64,000 bases of DNA from Amblyomma americanum (taxonomy: Eukaryota > Arthropoda > Arachnida > Ixodida > Ixodidae), in contig NC_135498.1 of the NCBI RefSeq assembly GCF_052857255.1, positions 114,596,134 through 114,660,133 of the forward strand, written 5' to 3'. The translations under genes were made by a program, and so were the position numbers. Numbering within the stretch: position 1 is the stretch's first letter; each line of letters opens with the position of its first letter. The notes under the pieces were generated by a model. The model saw nothing but the letters and a program-made list of their open reading frames with translations, was not told where the DNA came from and did no database searches. This document shows, one piece after another, positions 1-13,079 of the stretch.

Positions 1-1335
1 GTTCGAACCTTCCACGGTGGGCAAGTTGTGATGTCGAGACCTGTCTTGACCATAACTAATTTAATTATTCTTGAGGATTGGTAAGCATCGTTTCATTTTT
101 TCTTAAAGATATATGAGGCATTTAGAAAAATAAATGCGATATTAGGCCACTTTGTGACCCTGAAGTGAAAACAGTTGATCGATAACACAATTGTATGACT
201 GGGTTTTGAATGTACTGAAGCATCGGTTCATAGTGACGGGAATTTGTACTACTTTCTTCTTCATTCTCCTCAAGTGCCGATACGCGGCTCTATCGCTTTG
301 TTTCTGATGTAAGACGAGACCAGATTTCCCTCGATTGATCGCTTCCAGGCGCATCCGATTCGAGGTTGCCCAAGACTGTTTAGTAAATTTCCACGCAACA
401 TCTCGGAAGTTCGCTATCAGCTTTAAACTGAGCGTGACTGAGAGAGGCCGGCCTTCTGTTGGACGACCGCCGAGTACGCTTATAACATTGCCGCCGCCGA
501 ATAATTCATTTGATTTTGGGCGCAGGTCAGCACAATAAACCGTTTCCTTTTAGAAGAAAGTTGTGCTGTCTTCCTCGCTGCCCGGATTGCCGCCACTACT
601 ACGTAACACAATAATGCCTGTGCTGTACAGTGTGCCACTTTTTTTTAATGCATCGCGCAAGCTTCGAAGGAGCAGCGAAAGCATGCGACGACAAAGGAAC
701 GCCCAGAATTCCTGCTGTGGGAGCGGACGTCTTCTACTAGGCTGTTTCGATTAGTGCGAAGCAAGCGCTGCCCATCATCGGCTGTTATGCATCGGAGCCA
801 CAAGAAGCAGCGCGCAATGGTTTTAACCTGCTACATAAAGCGCGGGGGAGGTCTGAAATTATCACACTTTTTAGGTACACTGCCTAGCGTGCCTAAGGAA
901 CCGATTGCTTTAGTTTGTAAGGAAAAAATAGTTGTAGAGAACCGTCGATATCGGCGCAACCATTTGGTTAAAACAAACGCTCTAGATACGTCACCAGCAA
1001 CCGCAATCAAGATCTTTTGTCGTTCTTGAGACATTACGTGTTTGCATTAGTCCACAGTCCCAAAAATTGAGGAGAGAGAAAATTAAACAAACTTTCAGAA
1101 GTCGTTCATATAAATTGGAGGACGCTTAACCTTCTTTAAAAGTGGAAATGCGAGAGGGTGTTGGGCGCTGCCAGAGCACTACTCTTGTAAGCACCAGCCC
1201 ACAAGACACTTCAAGAAGTGAAAGACCATAACGCATTCACTACGTCCACTTTTTATTCAGTTGGAGACAACAAGTTATCGTAGCGTGTTCTGCTCGTGCA
1301 TCCATCGCAGTCTGAATATCCTAGTTTCGGTTTGG
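1..1335. other. Unannotated stretch
   Basis: I recognise no gene, RNA or repeat here. Open frames on both strands are short (under 110 codons), overlap one another and carry no family motif. Confidence 0.5.
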
Positions 1336-1337
1336 TT

Positions 1338-1590
1338 TTTGGGGGTTTTACGTCCGAAAACGACTCCGCCAATGAAGGACGTCATAGTGAAGGGCTGCAG
1401 AAATTTCGACCATTTGGTGATCTTTAACGCGAACTGACATCGCGCAGTACATAGGCCTCTAGAAACTTCGTCTTCATCGAAATGCGACCGCTGGGGCCCG
1501 GGTCTAACTCGCGTCTTTCGGGCAAGCAGCAGAGCGCCATAACCACTCAGCCTCCGTGGGTGGCGCCGAAAGACCCGGTTTCTATTCCCC
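1338..1590 (-). mobile_element. tRNA-derived SINE copy (family 2), diverged
   Basis: Read on the minus strand, this begins with a tRNA-like head (the + strand shows the complement of an A box near 1540-1560 and a CC-rich edge near 1570). It then runs through the body shared with the copies at 24675, 49085 and 54791. The + strand shows the family words TTACGTCC, CATAGTGAAGGGCT, TTTCGACCA and CACTGACATCGC equivalents. Mismatches to the other copies are frequent, so it is old. The family assignment rests only on comparison with copies in this window. Confidence 0.7.
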
Positions 1591-4065
1591 ATATCTCCGC
1601 GAGATTTTTTTGTTCGGAGGTTCTTTCCTTCGACACGAGCTCCTTAACGCTGTGGCTTTAAAACTTGCTTTGCGTGGTTGCTTCGTACAAAGCAGAGCAG
1701 CCAAGCAGACGACGCTTTTCTTTCTCTAGCAGCGTGATAGGCGCGCATGCTCATTCCTTGTCCCGCTTACCCCTCTGCTTTGTTTTGGCACCGGAGAGCC
1801 GGACAGTCAACGCTCACGCGATACTTTTTAAAAGTAGGCGGCTGTACATCGAACAATGGTGTCAGTAAAAATATGACTCTGCGAAACGAAACTTTTTTCC
1901 TAGGGTTGTCGGAATGCACACATGCACACCACAAGAACTGTATAAGAGGTATAAATAATGTAGTGGCTGGAAGTGAATGCTATGATGCGTCGTGTTTTTG
2001 GGCGCCAATACATCGCTGCTTGAACAAACATAAAGCAGTGTTTCTTATGAGAATTCAAGTTTTAGACGACAGCCTCACCATTAACAAAAAATTTCAGCAA
2101 TGTGAAGAGGGGTATGCTAGCTCACTCGTTATCTAGCAGGGCTCTTTTATATACCTATAAGCAGGGTCTCTTTTATACATATAAGTTACTATCAGGGATA
2201 AATGTCTCCACGTGTCTAACTCTTTTATTTACCGATTCCTTGAGACAAAATTTGTGGAGGTTGAAAGTGGGCTTACGAGCTCTGATTTATCGCCCTCAAA
2301 TGAGGGGGTTGGTGAAAGACCAGATACCCATGCCTGCGGACCGCTTTCCGCGTGTTTTTGATAGTTATGTCCCTCACAGAGCATAAAAAGTAAGGAAGGA
2401 GAGTTCGGTTTCGGCAATAGCAGCAATACAAGACACGGAGAAAGCCTCTCATAACAGCTGAACAGTAGGCTGCGGTTGGTTGGAGGGTTAAATGCCTAAG
2501 TAGTTTGTGCACAAGCTCAAGAAAAGAGAGAGAAAATGTCACAGTCCGGAATGACCCTCGAGGAAGGGCTGGAGCTTTAATGCCAGTAAGAGAATGAGCT
2601 CATAAGCATTGGCTGGGGAGTATCTGCAAAAGAAAGTTTTCTAAAGGCATTTAAAAACAAATCATAAAAGGCTCGTGTGTGCGGCCATGCACATAATGAA
2701 ACTGCTGCTGCTCAGCTGTAAGGCTGTACAAGCGAAATGCATTAAAATGTCTGAAAATGTCTGAAGAAATCCGAAATGTCTTCACCCTCCCACGGGTCCC
2801 GAAATGTCTCTGGTGTCAAAACGAGACCGTTTTGCTGACGACATTTTAAAGGTATTATCTGCTCACACGAAAATAAAAGTACACGGCCGGTCTTCAACTT
2901 CACATAGATAATCTTGTTGAAACAGTGCACTGTAAGATCAGTTTCCATACAAAGTTAACAGAAAATTGTGGTTAGCTCGAACATTGTGGAGTGCAGCAAA
3001 ATAATCATAAAATGACACAGGTCCTCGCATTCTGTGCATGAATACTGTATACGCTTAGTTCGAAAAGATTACGAGACGGCACAGCTTGCAAAGTTTTAAA
3101 GCGAAAAGCTGTTTTAGTAAAGTGGATAGAGATATCTCAACCTGTCGAAGACAGCGTAGCTGCTACGCTCTACTAGCGCAACCCCATTAGCCCGTAGCTG
3201 CTTCGTCTTCGTTGTGGCTAAGAGCGGAGGCCATGTGGGGCTAGGGCGTTAATGGATTGTTTAATAGATTAATGGTTCTTGCAGCAAGATCACGTAATTA
3301 GGGCTCAAGCACCCATGGGCCGCCACCACGGGGTGCGTTTTCGCTAAATAGTTGATGTTAATCAGTAGCTTAGCGGGACTTCATTTCTTAATACCTTAGA
3401 TTATGAAGAAATGATACAGTACCACAACCCTAAAGCTTAACAGCGAGTTGGTGATGCTTTATTAAGGAATAGCGCGAGAGACGTTGCGTAAAGAGAGAGA
3501 TGTGCAGAAGGACTCATAACTGGAGTTTATTCACGGCCAACATTTACAATACATCAGAACCGCGGGCAAAGAACAGAAAAAAATGCATGTGTTGCCACGT
3601 CTGATTTCGGTACACAACTTCATTATCATGTAGCAAAAACGACTAGGCGGACACTAGGTGGACACTAGGTGGACAGTTTTTTATTTGCTTTCTTTGATAC
3701 TTCTCACAAATTTCTCTCATAAGCAGGCCTGTGTGCTTGTACAATATATCGCTCTTATCTAACAAAGGTAAACATTACTTATATTCTCGGCAGTGGTGAA
3801 ACAAATTCGTGGACGGAGTTGAATCGAAGTAATTTTCTTATTATTTAAGACGTGTGTTGATACACCACCTCATCTGTCCTACGCATACTTTCCCGTAGGA
3901 AGGGCTATTGTTGTAAGTGGCACCCTGAGTGGCTCAATCGCGCAGCACATATAAGGGTTATTTTTGTTTTTCAGCCTATATTCCCAAAGTGGCGCAAATC
4001 TTACTGACCTGCTATGGTGCAGAAAAGACAACACTCACAACGTGCGGACTGTTACATTCTTTAAA
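1591..4065. other. Unannotated stretch with a short 11-mer tandem repeat
   Basis: No gene recognised. At about 3641-3675 the 11-base word ACTAGGTGGAC is repeated nearly three times in tandem. Near 2140-2190 a 25-base AT-rich phrase is imperfectly duplicated. Confidence 0.45.
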
Positions 4066-4215
4066 ATGTGGACCTCATTGACCTCAGTGGCTTTTACGTT
4101 TGGCTGCTGATATAAAGGTCGCAGGACGAATCCCGGCCACGACAGGCGTATTTTTATGAAGCCGAAGTACAGGAACGCCCATGTGCTACGTGCTGTAAGC
4201 GCGGGTTCAAGGAAC
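4066..4215 (+). mobile_element. SINE-like fragment with B box
   Basis: A degraded B box (GGACGAATCCCGGCC) is followed by a decayed form of the body seen in the other tRNA-headed SINEs (GAAGCCGAA, then CCCATGTGCTACGTGCTGT). It appears 5' diverged and 3' truncated. Confidence 0.45.
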
Positions 4216-7200
4216 GGAGAAGATCTAAATTAATTCAGAGCGCTAGACTGCGGCGTCAACATCGAGCATGTGTCGGTTCGGGGCGTTACACTCCATAATT
4301 TAGACTTTTATGCGACATCGTAAGGAGCTTGTTCTGCTGAAGACCAAGCGTCAGCACCGTCTTCCGTCTATCGGAAAAAATTTCTTAAGTTTCAAATAAA
4401 AAAATAAATTCGACTTAATTCGGGCTCGAACCACATTCCGTCCCAAGGCGGGACGCAACCGAAGGCGGAGAAGCAGCGCATGGGCCACGAAGGGTTTTGT
4501 TTTCTTTTTTGTTGCTTGTTTCGACAGTTTACGACAGGTCACAAACACATTACGCTCAGCACCGCACTTTCAATTATCCAGAGCGAACATGCGTTTCGCT
4601 CACATGAGAAAGTCAAAACCGTTTCAAGGAACACAACTGTCCCATCGACTGATAAATTCATCTGGAAAAGACAGCTTCTTGGGCAGTTGAACGCTTCACG
4701 CAGCCTAAATACATTTTCTCTGAAGAAGTCGCGCACAGACCACGCATCTTCATCGCAGTGCCGTACAGCCAACCTGCTTCGTCAAATACTGTGCAGGCCA
4801 AGAAGGAAAATAACACCGTATATATAGAGATCCGGCTCAACGTCCAGAAATCGTATCCCGTACGGCCTCATAGGCAAGTCTTTCCTTATTGCCCGCTGGA
4901 GCACGTGCCAAAAGAGCAGCGCATACCAGCAATTAATAAAGGCGTGTTCTATTGAGTCTGGTTTAAGACACGAGCAGTGAGCTCCCGATGGTGAAAGCAA
5001 TCCCTTCTCCATCTTCTTTACCTGGAAACGTACCAGTCTGCAACTTGAAAAATTTCTTCACACTCGCTGGCACCACCATTTTTCTTATTCTTTTTAAAAC
5101 ACTTCCCCCTTGGCCTCCACTCTACAGCGATCGGTACATTGGCTCAGGGAAGACACAGTCAAGAAAATCTTTGAGGAATTGCTTACGCGTTACATTTCAA
5201 AGGTATTCCAAACGGAAGGCAGCGTTCAGAAACTGGAAAGCAAAGGTCACTTCTTCCAAAAATCAATTTGCACTGTATGGCATCCCGTGGACAGAAGAAA
5301 CAACATAGTTTGGCCCAGCCGAACAAAGCTTCGGAGGAAAGGATCGCGTTTATCACGAAACCTCATAAATCTTGACGCCACTTGCCTCATATACAAGTGT
5401 GGCGACCAAATACCCCCTTTTCTCACACGTACAAGTTACTTCTCGCGTTGAGTCGCCTCTTTTGAGGACCGTGGAACAAAAACTGCGAAAAAGCGATGCA
5501 ACTTTAAATGCTAAGTCGAGAGCATGAAAGCACCTGCAACAAATACTGCACTTCTGAAACCTTGGTATCGAGCTTCAGTATCGAGCTTTTCAAACAGAAG
5601 ACTTCTATAATTGTAGTCGCGATAATCAAATGGATTCGATTCTCTTCTCTACATGTTATTTTTGCAGAGGAGGCATATTCTCCAAGTAATATCAGTAGTT
5701 AATTAGTGCTTTTAAAATTTCTGACAATTTTCCAGTGGCATATACTGTGCTTGTTTAGTCAGAAGAGGGCACGAAGGCTGCCGTTATAAATTGCGGTGAA
5801 TATGCCACTGCCGATCATTGCCTTCTTGCAAGAAACAGCCCTAAATCAGCCATCAATGTCAGGGTGCCTGGAGAATCACAGGTTTTGGGCGAAAACTCGA
5901 ATGCTGGCCAGAGTTCAACTAAAGTTCGCAAATATTTTGATTAGCCGGCAAGCCCCAGTAGTAATGGCTGCTCACCGTACGCTCAAACCTACAACGCAAA
6001 CAGAGAATACTGGTTTTCTGACCGCATCGTGGACATCGCTTTCTTTGGACCTTTTGCATTGTTTTTGTTCGTTCCTAAGCCAATTACAGCAGCGATTTTA
6101 AACACTGAGTAGCAATTCTTTAGCCTGATTAGGAAGGGTAGTTACTAGCATCGTAAACAGAATACCGTTTCGGACACCTCGCGGTGCTTACAGTAAGACT
6201 CCAAGTCACTCAGCTGCCAACCTTCAGTGGCAATTAAAACGTGAATATAATTGATTGGGAAAGTAGTCTCCCTCTTGGTTAAACCCGATTTTTGCTATAA
6301 TGCACCTGAGCTGCAGGATGGGCATTGCTTGGTTTCGCGCTGATAGCTAAGGGCGAGAGCTAACTGGGGATATCTGGCATGTCACCACTATTGCGGCGCG
6401 ACCGAGCGTCCAGTCACGTTAGCGGTAAAGAGCGGCCTGTAAGGAAAGCAGAAAGGTAAATCGAGCACAAGACAGACCAAACTACGTGGCAGTAAATAGC
6501 CTTCGCGTCTGCAGCCTGACGTCTGGAGAGTCGTGTGTCTTCGCGCCCACGCCTTGCACAAGACGGCATTGTCGTCATACCCCTTATTTCTCACAACCAG
6601 TTCCCTAGTAAGTAAAGATCTTGCTCTAGATATTTACCAAAGCTTTTAAAACTTCACCGGGAATGTAATATGATCGTGATGTGAAGATAAAAACGATATT
6701 TAAACCCCTAACGACAGCTGTGTGATTGCTCTCTGTCTTCTGACCTTAAGAGTGTTTCTTGACGTCGCTTTGTTGCCATGGTTCTTTTGCTCGCTGCAGC
6801 ACAATGCAGACCGCGCAAATATTTCGGGCATCCAGATTTTAGTTTTTAGTAAGGAAATAAAATGGCATTGAGATTGCAAAATGGCAAAGCCTATGAGGAA
6901 TATAAGGCAGAAATGAAGGACGAGTCGCCTGATAGCCACAACCCTCGCTGTTTCCTCGGCGTTGCTGTCGCTGCTCTGCTTGCAATTATTGGTAAGTGAA
7001 ACGCCCGTCTGCCATTCTGGCAAGGCGAAACTTTGACGTCGTTTCGTAGGAAGAATATGTATGATGCGGACCGTCACGGAGGCCACATTTTGTCCGTAGC
7101 CGCGGCAAAACATGGCCGCTAAGCTTACTACAGCAATAGTGCGAATGAAGAGTTTTTATTTATCTTATAATACTTCATGGCAACTTCAGCACAGGAGAAA

Positions 7201-8281
7201 TGACACTCGCTGGTCTGAGACAGTCGTTTTCTACGGCACTTGGAACCGCCTGTTCCCTGTAAATTGCACCTCCCCACAGGATCCACAATAGTTTCGATTA
7301 CGGTTATCTTTTCTGTGACCATATTACGATATCGGTGATATCTTCGCCGCACGCAATATATTACAACGGTTCATTTCCTTTACGTGCGTTTGTTTCCTGA
7401 TTGACGTTTGAGTTTTTCGTTCTTCAGCTATCTTCAATATGTTTCTTATCCTACGAGCGCTTTGCTGCGCGGTTCTAATACGGATCTGTAGTTTTTTTTT
7501 TAAATACCCTGTACATATCAGAAATAAAGGAGAAAACTTGCAAGGCGCGTCGGCTGTATACGTATTTGTAATGAAAGCTATCAAGCTGTTGCTTTTACTT
7601 ACTTCCAACGCCCGTTAACCTAAATGGTAAGGGCACCAGGGGGTCGTTATGACATTCACTTAAGGAAGCCATCAGTAACCGAAAGCAGGGAAAGTACAGG
7701 GGAATATCCTTTAATTTAATTTGGGCGTTGGTCAACGACAAATTCTCTGCGTGATCATTTCTTGCCTGAAGTATGAATTATTATAAAATACGCGACAAAT
7801 AAAGCACGTGCCTCCAGTACGACCCGCAAACCTACGAGCTCACATTGTCGTTTACGGTGCTCTTCTAAGGGAGTGATGGCGGCGGCAGTCTGACCGTCAT
7901 TCTATCGTGAGCTTTAAAGCACACGTGAAAAAATATTTATTGGAAATCTTTACAGCAAGACATCCTCATATCTGTTAAGTTTTATTTTCCTTATAAAAGT
8001 TAAACAAAGGCTTTAATATTGCTTGTTTTGAAATTGATTGTTACAGCACTGCGTTCTCAGATGCTGTTTATTGTGTTTTTCTCGGTTACTCTTCAATGAA
8101 ATTCCTACTTTTTTTGCGGTTTTCTTTCCTTCATTGTTTTCTTTTTTTCTCCGGAGGTTGGATAAATACTTTAGGAGCTGTTACCTTTCTAAGGCCAAGA
8201 TATTGCTTTTTTCCGCAGCACCCGAAGGTACTGTATATCTCAAAGAACTAAAAATAAATTCAAATACGAATAATAATAACT
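4216..8281. other. Unannotated stretch
   Basis: No gene recognised. Between about 7630 and 7690 there is a faint match to the tail of the family-3 SINE (GAAGCCATCAGTAACCGAAA), too short to annotate separately. The rest is AT-rich and unremarkable. Confidence 0.45.
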
Positions 8282-8554
8282 GGTTTTGGGGGAAAGGGAA
8301 TGGCGCAGTATCTGTCTCACATATCGTTGGACACCTGAACCGCGTCGTAAGGGAAGAGATAAAGGAGAGAGTGAAAGAAGAACGGAAGAGAGAGGTGCCG
8401 TAGTGGAGGGCTCCTGAATAATTTCGACCACCTGGGGATCTTTAACGTGCACTGACATTGCACAGCACACGGGCGCCTTAGCGTTTTCCCCCATAAAAAC
8501 GCAGCCGGCAAGGTCGAGTTCAAACCCGGGAACTCCGGATCAGTACTTGAAATA
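8282..8554 (-). mobile_element. tRNA-derived SINE (family 1, Ruka-like), near full length
   Basis: The element reads on the minus strand. The remnant of the tRNA-like head (B-box complement within GAGTTCAAACCCGGG) lies at 8517-8540. It is followed by the conserved body, whose + strand shows GTGCACTGACATTGCACAGC, and by the pyrimidine-rich tail, which appears on + as AAGGGAAGAGATAAAGGAG and GGCGCAGTATCTGTCTCACA. The A-box part is lost. It shares nearly every block with copies at 23470, 29590 and 40319. Identity as a Ruka-type SINE is from recall. Confidence 0.8.
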
Positions 8555-11500
8555 CGAATAAAAAATACTTTCGAGCTCATTTCTGTAAGGCTAAACCTAA
8601 TCTTGACATTGTTCAACAGCGCGACTCGCGTCCATAGCGGTGGACGTTGAGTGTTCCTTAATCACGCCGGCGCCACGTGGACCACGATCCAACGGACAGG
8701 GCAGCAGCAGTGGAAGAACGCTCTTAATTCAGTTATGGCATCAATACTGCCACAGTAGAGGCGCCCGTTGTATATACTATACCGGCTGCACAGGCACCGT
8801 AGTTCTCCATAAGGTGGTAAAATCCGAATCAAGAAGGTTGTTTGGCAGGAAGACATGATCCCCCCGCACTGTTTTTCCCGTGTTTCCAAGGGTACTAATG
8901 AACTGATTTGGAAAGGGTTGGGAATTAAAGAAACGAAATATAAAAGTAGCTTCCAGCTTGCTACGACATTAAATGACTCAATAGCTCAGCGAAAGAATTG
9001 AAAATATGATCGATCTGCTAAACATGCAAATATGAACGGTGGGCGACAAAATTATTGTGTAGAAATGCACATTTTCAGTACCATCGGGAGGGCACAGAAC
9101 ATTTGCAATAGGCTATGAAGTACTGTGATCTGTCAGAAAATGCATTTGCTTAATGGAGGTAGTATTTGCAGACGCGGACCACGATAGGGAAATCAGTAGG
9201 AGACAAGCTATCAGGTGAATTGCGTTTGGCAGGTACTCTACGCTTATGAATAGCATTGACCAGTATCGCTCAAGAAGAAAGCATAAAAACATTGTACATT
9301 GCCACTACTTACGTACGGGGAGAAATCTTGGAGGCTAACGAAAAGGCTTGAAGGTAAAGTGAGGACAACGGAGGGAGCGAATTAAAGAAAACTGTTGATG
9401 TAACGTTAGGAAGAAGAGTGTAGAATTAGTCAGTGAACATACATGAGTTAATGATACCTTTGTTGCGCTCTAGTGAATGAAATGGGATGAACAGGACATG
9501 TGAAGTGAATAAAAATAAACGACGCGCCCACAAGGTAACTGAATGCTTAAATGAGGTGAGGGTGACAAGAGGCAGGGAGACAGTTGTGTGAACAATATTG
9601 CGAAGTTTGTAGGGATAACTTGACAGCACCTGGGACAGGACATGATTAATTGGAAGCATTTTAGAGAAGCCGTTTTCCTGAAGTGCGCATAATTGATTAT
9701 TATAATGATGGCAGGGTGCGAACGATATGAGTCGCAATTTTAAATCGATATGGGATTTGTCGGTTTTGTATCTGGGTGATGTCTGTGTGCCGCAATTCCC
9801 GTGGGATGGTCCCGGTCTTCTAGCAGCTGTTGTAGTTCACTGTCATTTTCTCTATCTTTTGGCTGTCTACGTTCTTCGGGAGCCGTTACTGAATGTTGTG
9901 TGCTGCAGTGGCCGGGCTTCTAGATATTTTCTGTAGCGCTTGCTTTGCTTCTGACTGGGTCATACCGGCATCAGAAGAGGTGCTCTCGCTGTAAAGATAG
10001 TGGAAGAAAGTGGGACGACAGACAGAGCTCATAAAACTTCGGTGTCGCTATTCTAGAATAGCCGCTCCGTTCTGCTCTCCTTATAGGGTACCAGTGTCTG
10101 GATTGCTTAGCTAGTCTCGGTCCTGTTTCGCGTGGGATCAGGTAAACTATGCAGCAGAGACCACGTCATTGCTGTGCCGTGTCTTATGGTGGTTGCGAGG
10201 CTGCACGACTTATTTTGCTTCACTTACGTGATGGAGGCCTGTGCCTTGAATGTGACCTCCATGTTGTCGTTATGAGATGGCCGCCCTAATCTCCACTGGA
10301 ACGACTTTTCTCGCTTCCCACATATGATATATGCGTTTATGTTTTGTATTTGGTTCTGACGCTGGTGGTCTTGTTTGCTTTATGGAGGTAAATTTGTAGC
10401 TCGTGGATCCATGCTGGCAGAGCGCAGAAAGGCGTCGCCTTGTCCGTTATGGATCTGGTTTTTTAGGAGCAATATCTGTCCTCCAGTCGGACAGAGCGTC
10501 CCCTTGTTTGAGAGCCGGTGATCACGAGCCCAATTTATGAGATGTTATCACTTCGAAGAGTTTCATTTATAGACTCTTCTTGGAGCAGACGCTCAGCGCT
10601 TGTGTTAAAGTAAAGTCTCGGCATGTGTCTGCTTATGCTGGCCACCGGGGTAGACAGGTCTGGCTCCATAAGGATGGTGACGCAATGTCAGGCTGTCGCT
10701 AGTGGCAACTGTCAGACTTTACGGGCTTGCGTTGCTTAGGTTTAGATGGGATGGACGGAGTTGAAATCTGCAGTTATTTTTTTGTGTTTCGCGAGGCGCT
10801 TAGGTTTTATGAAAAGCTGCTGGAAGCAGCGAATGTGTGTACAAAAATTCTTCTTTCTGGGTCAGTGTTTGCATCATCGAAAGACAATCTGTAGTCGCTT
10901 CGTGATACACGCAGGCGCATTGCTACGATTTCATAAGTTCTCTAGTTATTAGTATTTTTCTCACGTTTACTGCAGAGCATTTCATGCTCAGCAGACCTTG
11001 GATGGTAATAAACAAGAACATTAATTAATTTAGACAGACGAAAAATAAAACCAATATATAAACCAGCCCTTCTTAGCTCTTAATTTGTTGGCTCACGAGC
11101 ATAAAGAAGGAATTTGTGGACTCCCTGTAGGATACTGCTGTATTATCGTTTTGCGGCGGCTTTTTTCGCGGGAAGCAACAGTGGCGTTTTTCATTTATTT
11201 TTGCAGTGGTCCGAAATAGCTTACTTTTGTAATGAAACACAAGCGTTTATAGTGCCAAGCAGACCCATAAATATCTATGTTGGCAATAGAGGGACGCGTG
11301 CTTTCACCTTGATGCCATGTTCTGGCAAGATACCTTGCACAAGGCGCGGAATAGTGCAGGATCAAGAGAATGCTCCCCAATCTGGAAACATCACTCACAT
11401 TGCACATGAGCGTCTCCAATATTTTCCTACTGGAAAGAGAACGAACGCTCATATTCGCCTCTGAAGTGCGTTGGCTTTCAGAAGTGCATTGGCTTTGCAA

Positions 11501-11570
11501 AAAGAAAAATTGACAGTAGTTTAGCTTTGGTTAAACCTGGAGTGACGCGATAGCTACAGCTGGCTCATTG
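8555..11570. other. Unannotated stretch
   Basis: No gene recognised. Frames such as 9426-9737 (minus) and 11114-11464 (+) have no family signature, and the two strands are equally open, as expected by chance. Confidence 0.4.
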
Positions 11571-11574
11571 GAAC

Positions 11575-11745
11575 TTGGTCACATGACCTTCCACGTGACG
11601 AACCACGCGGTCAGCAACGGCGCCGCGCCGCCGGCAGCTGCTCCACACCATCTGACCAACCACGTGACAGCGTGACGGGGCAGCCACGGCGCCGCCACGC
11701 TGAAGGCTCGAAATGCTACCGTAATGTAGCTATCGCTACAAAAAC
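11575..11745. repeat. GC-rich block with repeated CACGTGAC words and a terminal palindrome
   Basis: An island of high GC in AT-rich surroundings. Two related half-units (ACCACGTGAC followed by CGGCGCCGC-type sequence) occur about 60 bases apart. The block ends in the 16-base dyad TGTAGCTATCGCTACA at 11725-11740. A similar dyad, TGTAGCTCCTGCTACA, ends the GC-rich block at 17885-17900 that precedes the Helentron relic. This may therefore be another 5' end of that family, which is an inference. Confidence 0.4.
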
Positions 11746-12550
11746 CCTAGCTGCAGTCATGAAAGCAGTGACCACACGCTCATGAAGAATGCGAACAGCA
11801 TTAATGAGCAGTCTGAAATCCTAATGCAAAAAGGTTCACTTAAGTGCTGCAGACAGCGCCCTTCTATATTCAAAATTCTCGCAGCGGCAACTGAATTTTT
11901 ATTTTATTGAGAGCATCGTAAGGTATTTGCAACTGTAAATATGCGCCTTCTTTCTCCATGCATTCTTTTGACCTTTTCCACTGCCTCAAATAGCATATAA
12001 AGAGGCCTATTGAATGAGCAGGGTAACAAGATTATGGTAAGCTTTTTCGCTGACACGCTTCTCTCCAGCGGTTAATTCAAAATATCAAATATGCGCTGTG
12101 TTCGATACTGCTAAGGAATAACTGGCTGTGCCTTATGTTTAGAACAGAAGAGATTTTTGTTCTTGATCTACAGGACTTTCCAAATAAATATTGGTAGCCT
12201 CCGGTTGATCCGTCCCCCGAGAGAAAGTTATTGAATGGAATGCGACGGAAAACTGAATGTAAACGCTCCGACTGTTTCTTACACATTTGAGGCTGTTTGT
12301 AGGCATTAGGCTTACAAGAGCCCTGAATGAGGACGCCCAGATTTATACCTGGGAAACAGGCACCAGCGTTGAGCCACGACTCTTTAACTTTGGCAAACTT
12401 GGTGCGCTATTATACTGATCCGCGGCATAAGCGGACAGTGAGACGGAAATCTGCATTAGAAGACCTGTGAGCCCATATATAATCAGCAGACACTACAAAT
12501 CTGTGAAGATCCATTTATTACGAGTTCTTAGAAGAGCAGATAACTTGTGT
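11746..12550. other. Unannotated stretch
   Basis: No gene or repeat recognised. The sequence is AT-rich with only short frames. Confidence 0.4.
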
Positions 12551-12554
12551 TGTG

Positions 12555-12760
12555 TTAGTAATAGTAGTAAGCGGTTTTTATTAAAATAATAATAAACAGG
12601 AAGGACAAGATTTTTGCTAGCGCCGGCATCTGCCAATGATACTGAAGCACCTGAGCTGGGGCAGCGGAAATAAAGAATAGCAGGCAGAATGGAGAAACGA
12701 AATGAAAGAGGTGGGGGAACAGAAAGAGAGGATAGGGCAAACGATGAAATAAAACGTGCA
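12555..12760 (-). mobile_element. 3' tail of a non-LTR retroelement
   Basis: Read on the minus strand, a purine/pyrimidine-skewed 3' UTR-like segment ends in a TTA-repeat-like tail. On + this is AATAATAATAAACAGG near 12586-12602 and TAGTAATAGTAG near 12556-12572. It lies downstream, on the minus strand, of the ORF1 relic at 13080-14410 and may be its 3' end. The link is inferred from order and strand. Confidence 0.4.
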
Positions 12761-13079
12761 GCTTAATGAAAGAAATTTAACAGAGACCGCGATTACTACG
12801 ACGAAAAATATCTGCCAAAATGATGCATGTTACTAGACAGGACGGAAATATGGAGCATAGATTCTGTATGGGAAACCAGTTGTCGATAGTGCACGTTAAA
12901 GTGGAGAAAAAATTAAATGATGAATACACTCATAATCATGTGAGTAATAAGTGTTAGTCCGCCCGAATTTTACAGTTGCAGTAATTTAGAGTGCTGCTAG
13001 CAAAAACATGAGATTACTTTATTGCGGTTTTGGATGTTTTCAACGAGTGCTTTATAGTGCAATGTATGTATTTGCATGG

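Noticed and set aside
10000..10740. Moderately GC-rich stretch suspected to be LINE coding sequence
   Set aside because: No frame longer than about 70 codons and no motif on either strand.
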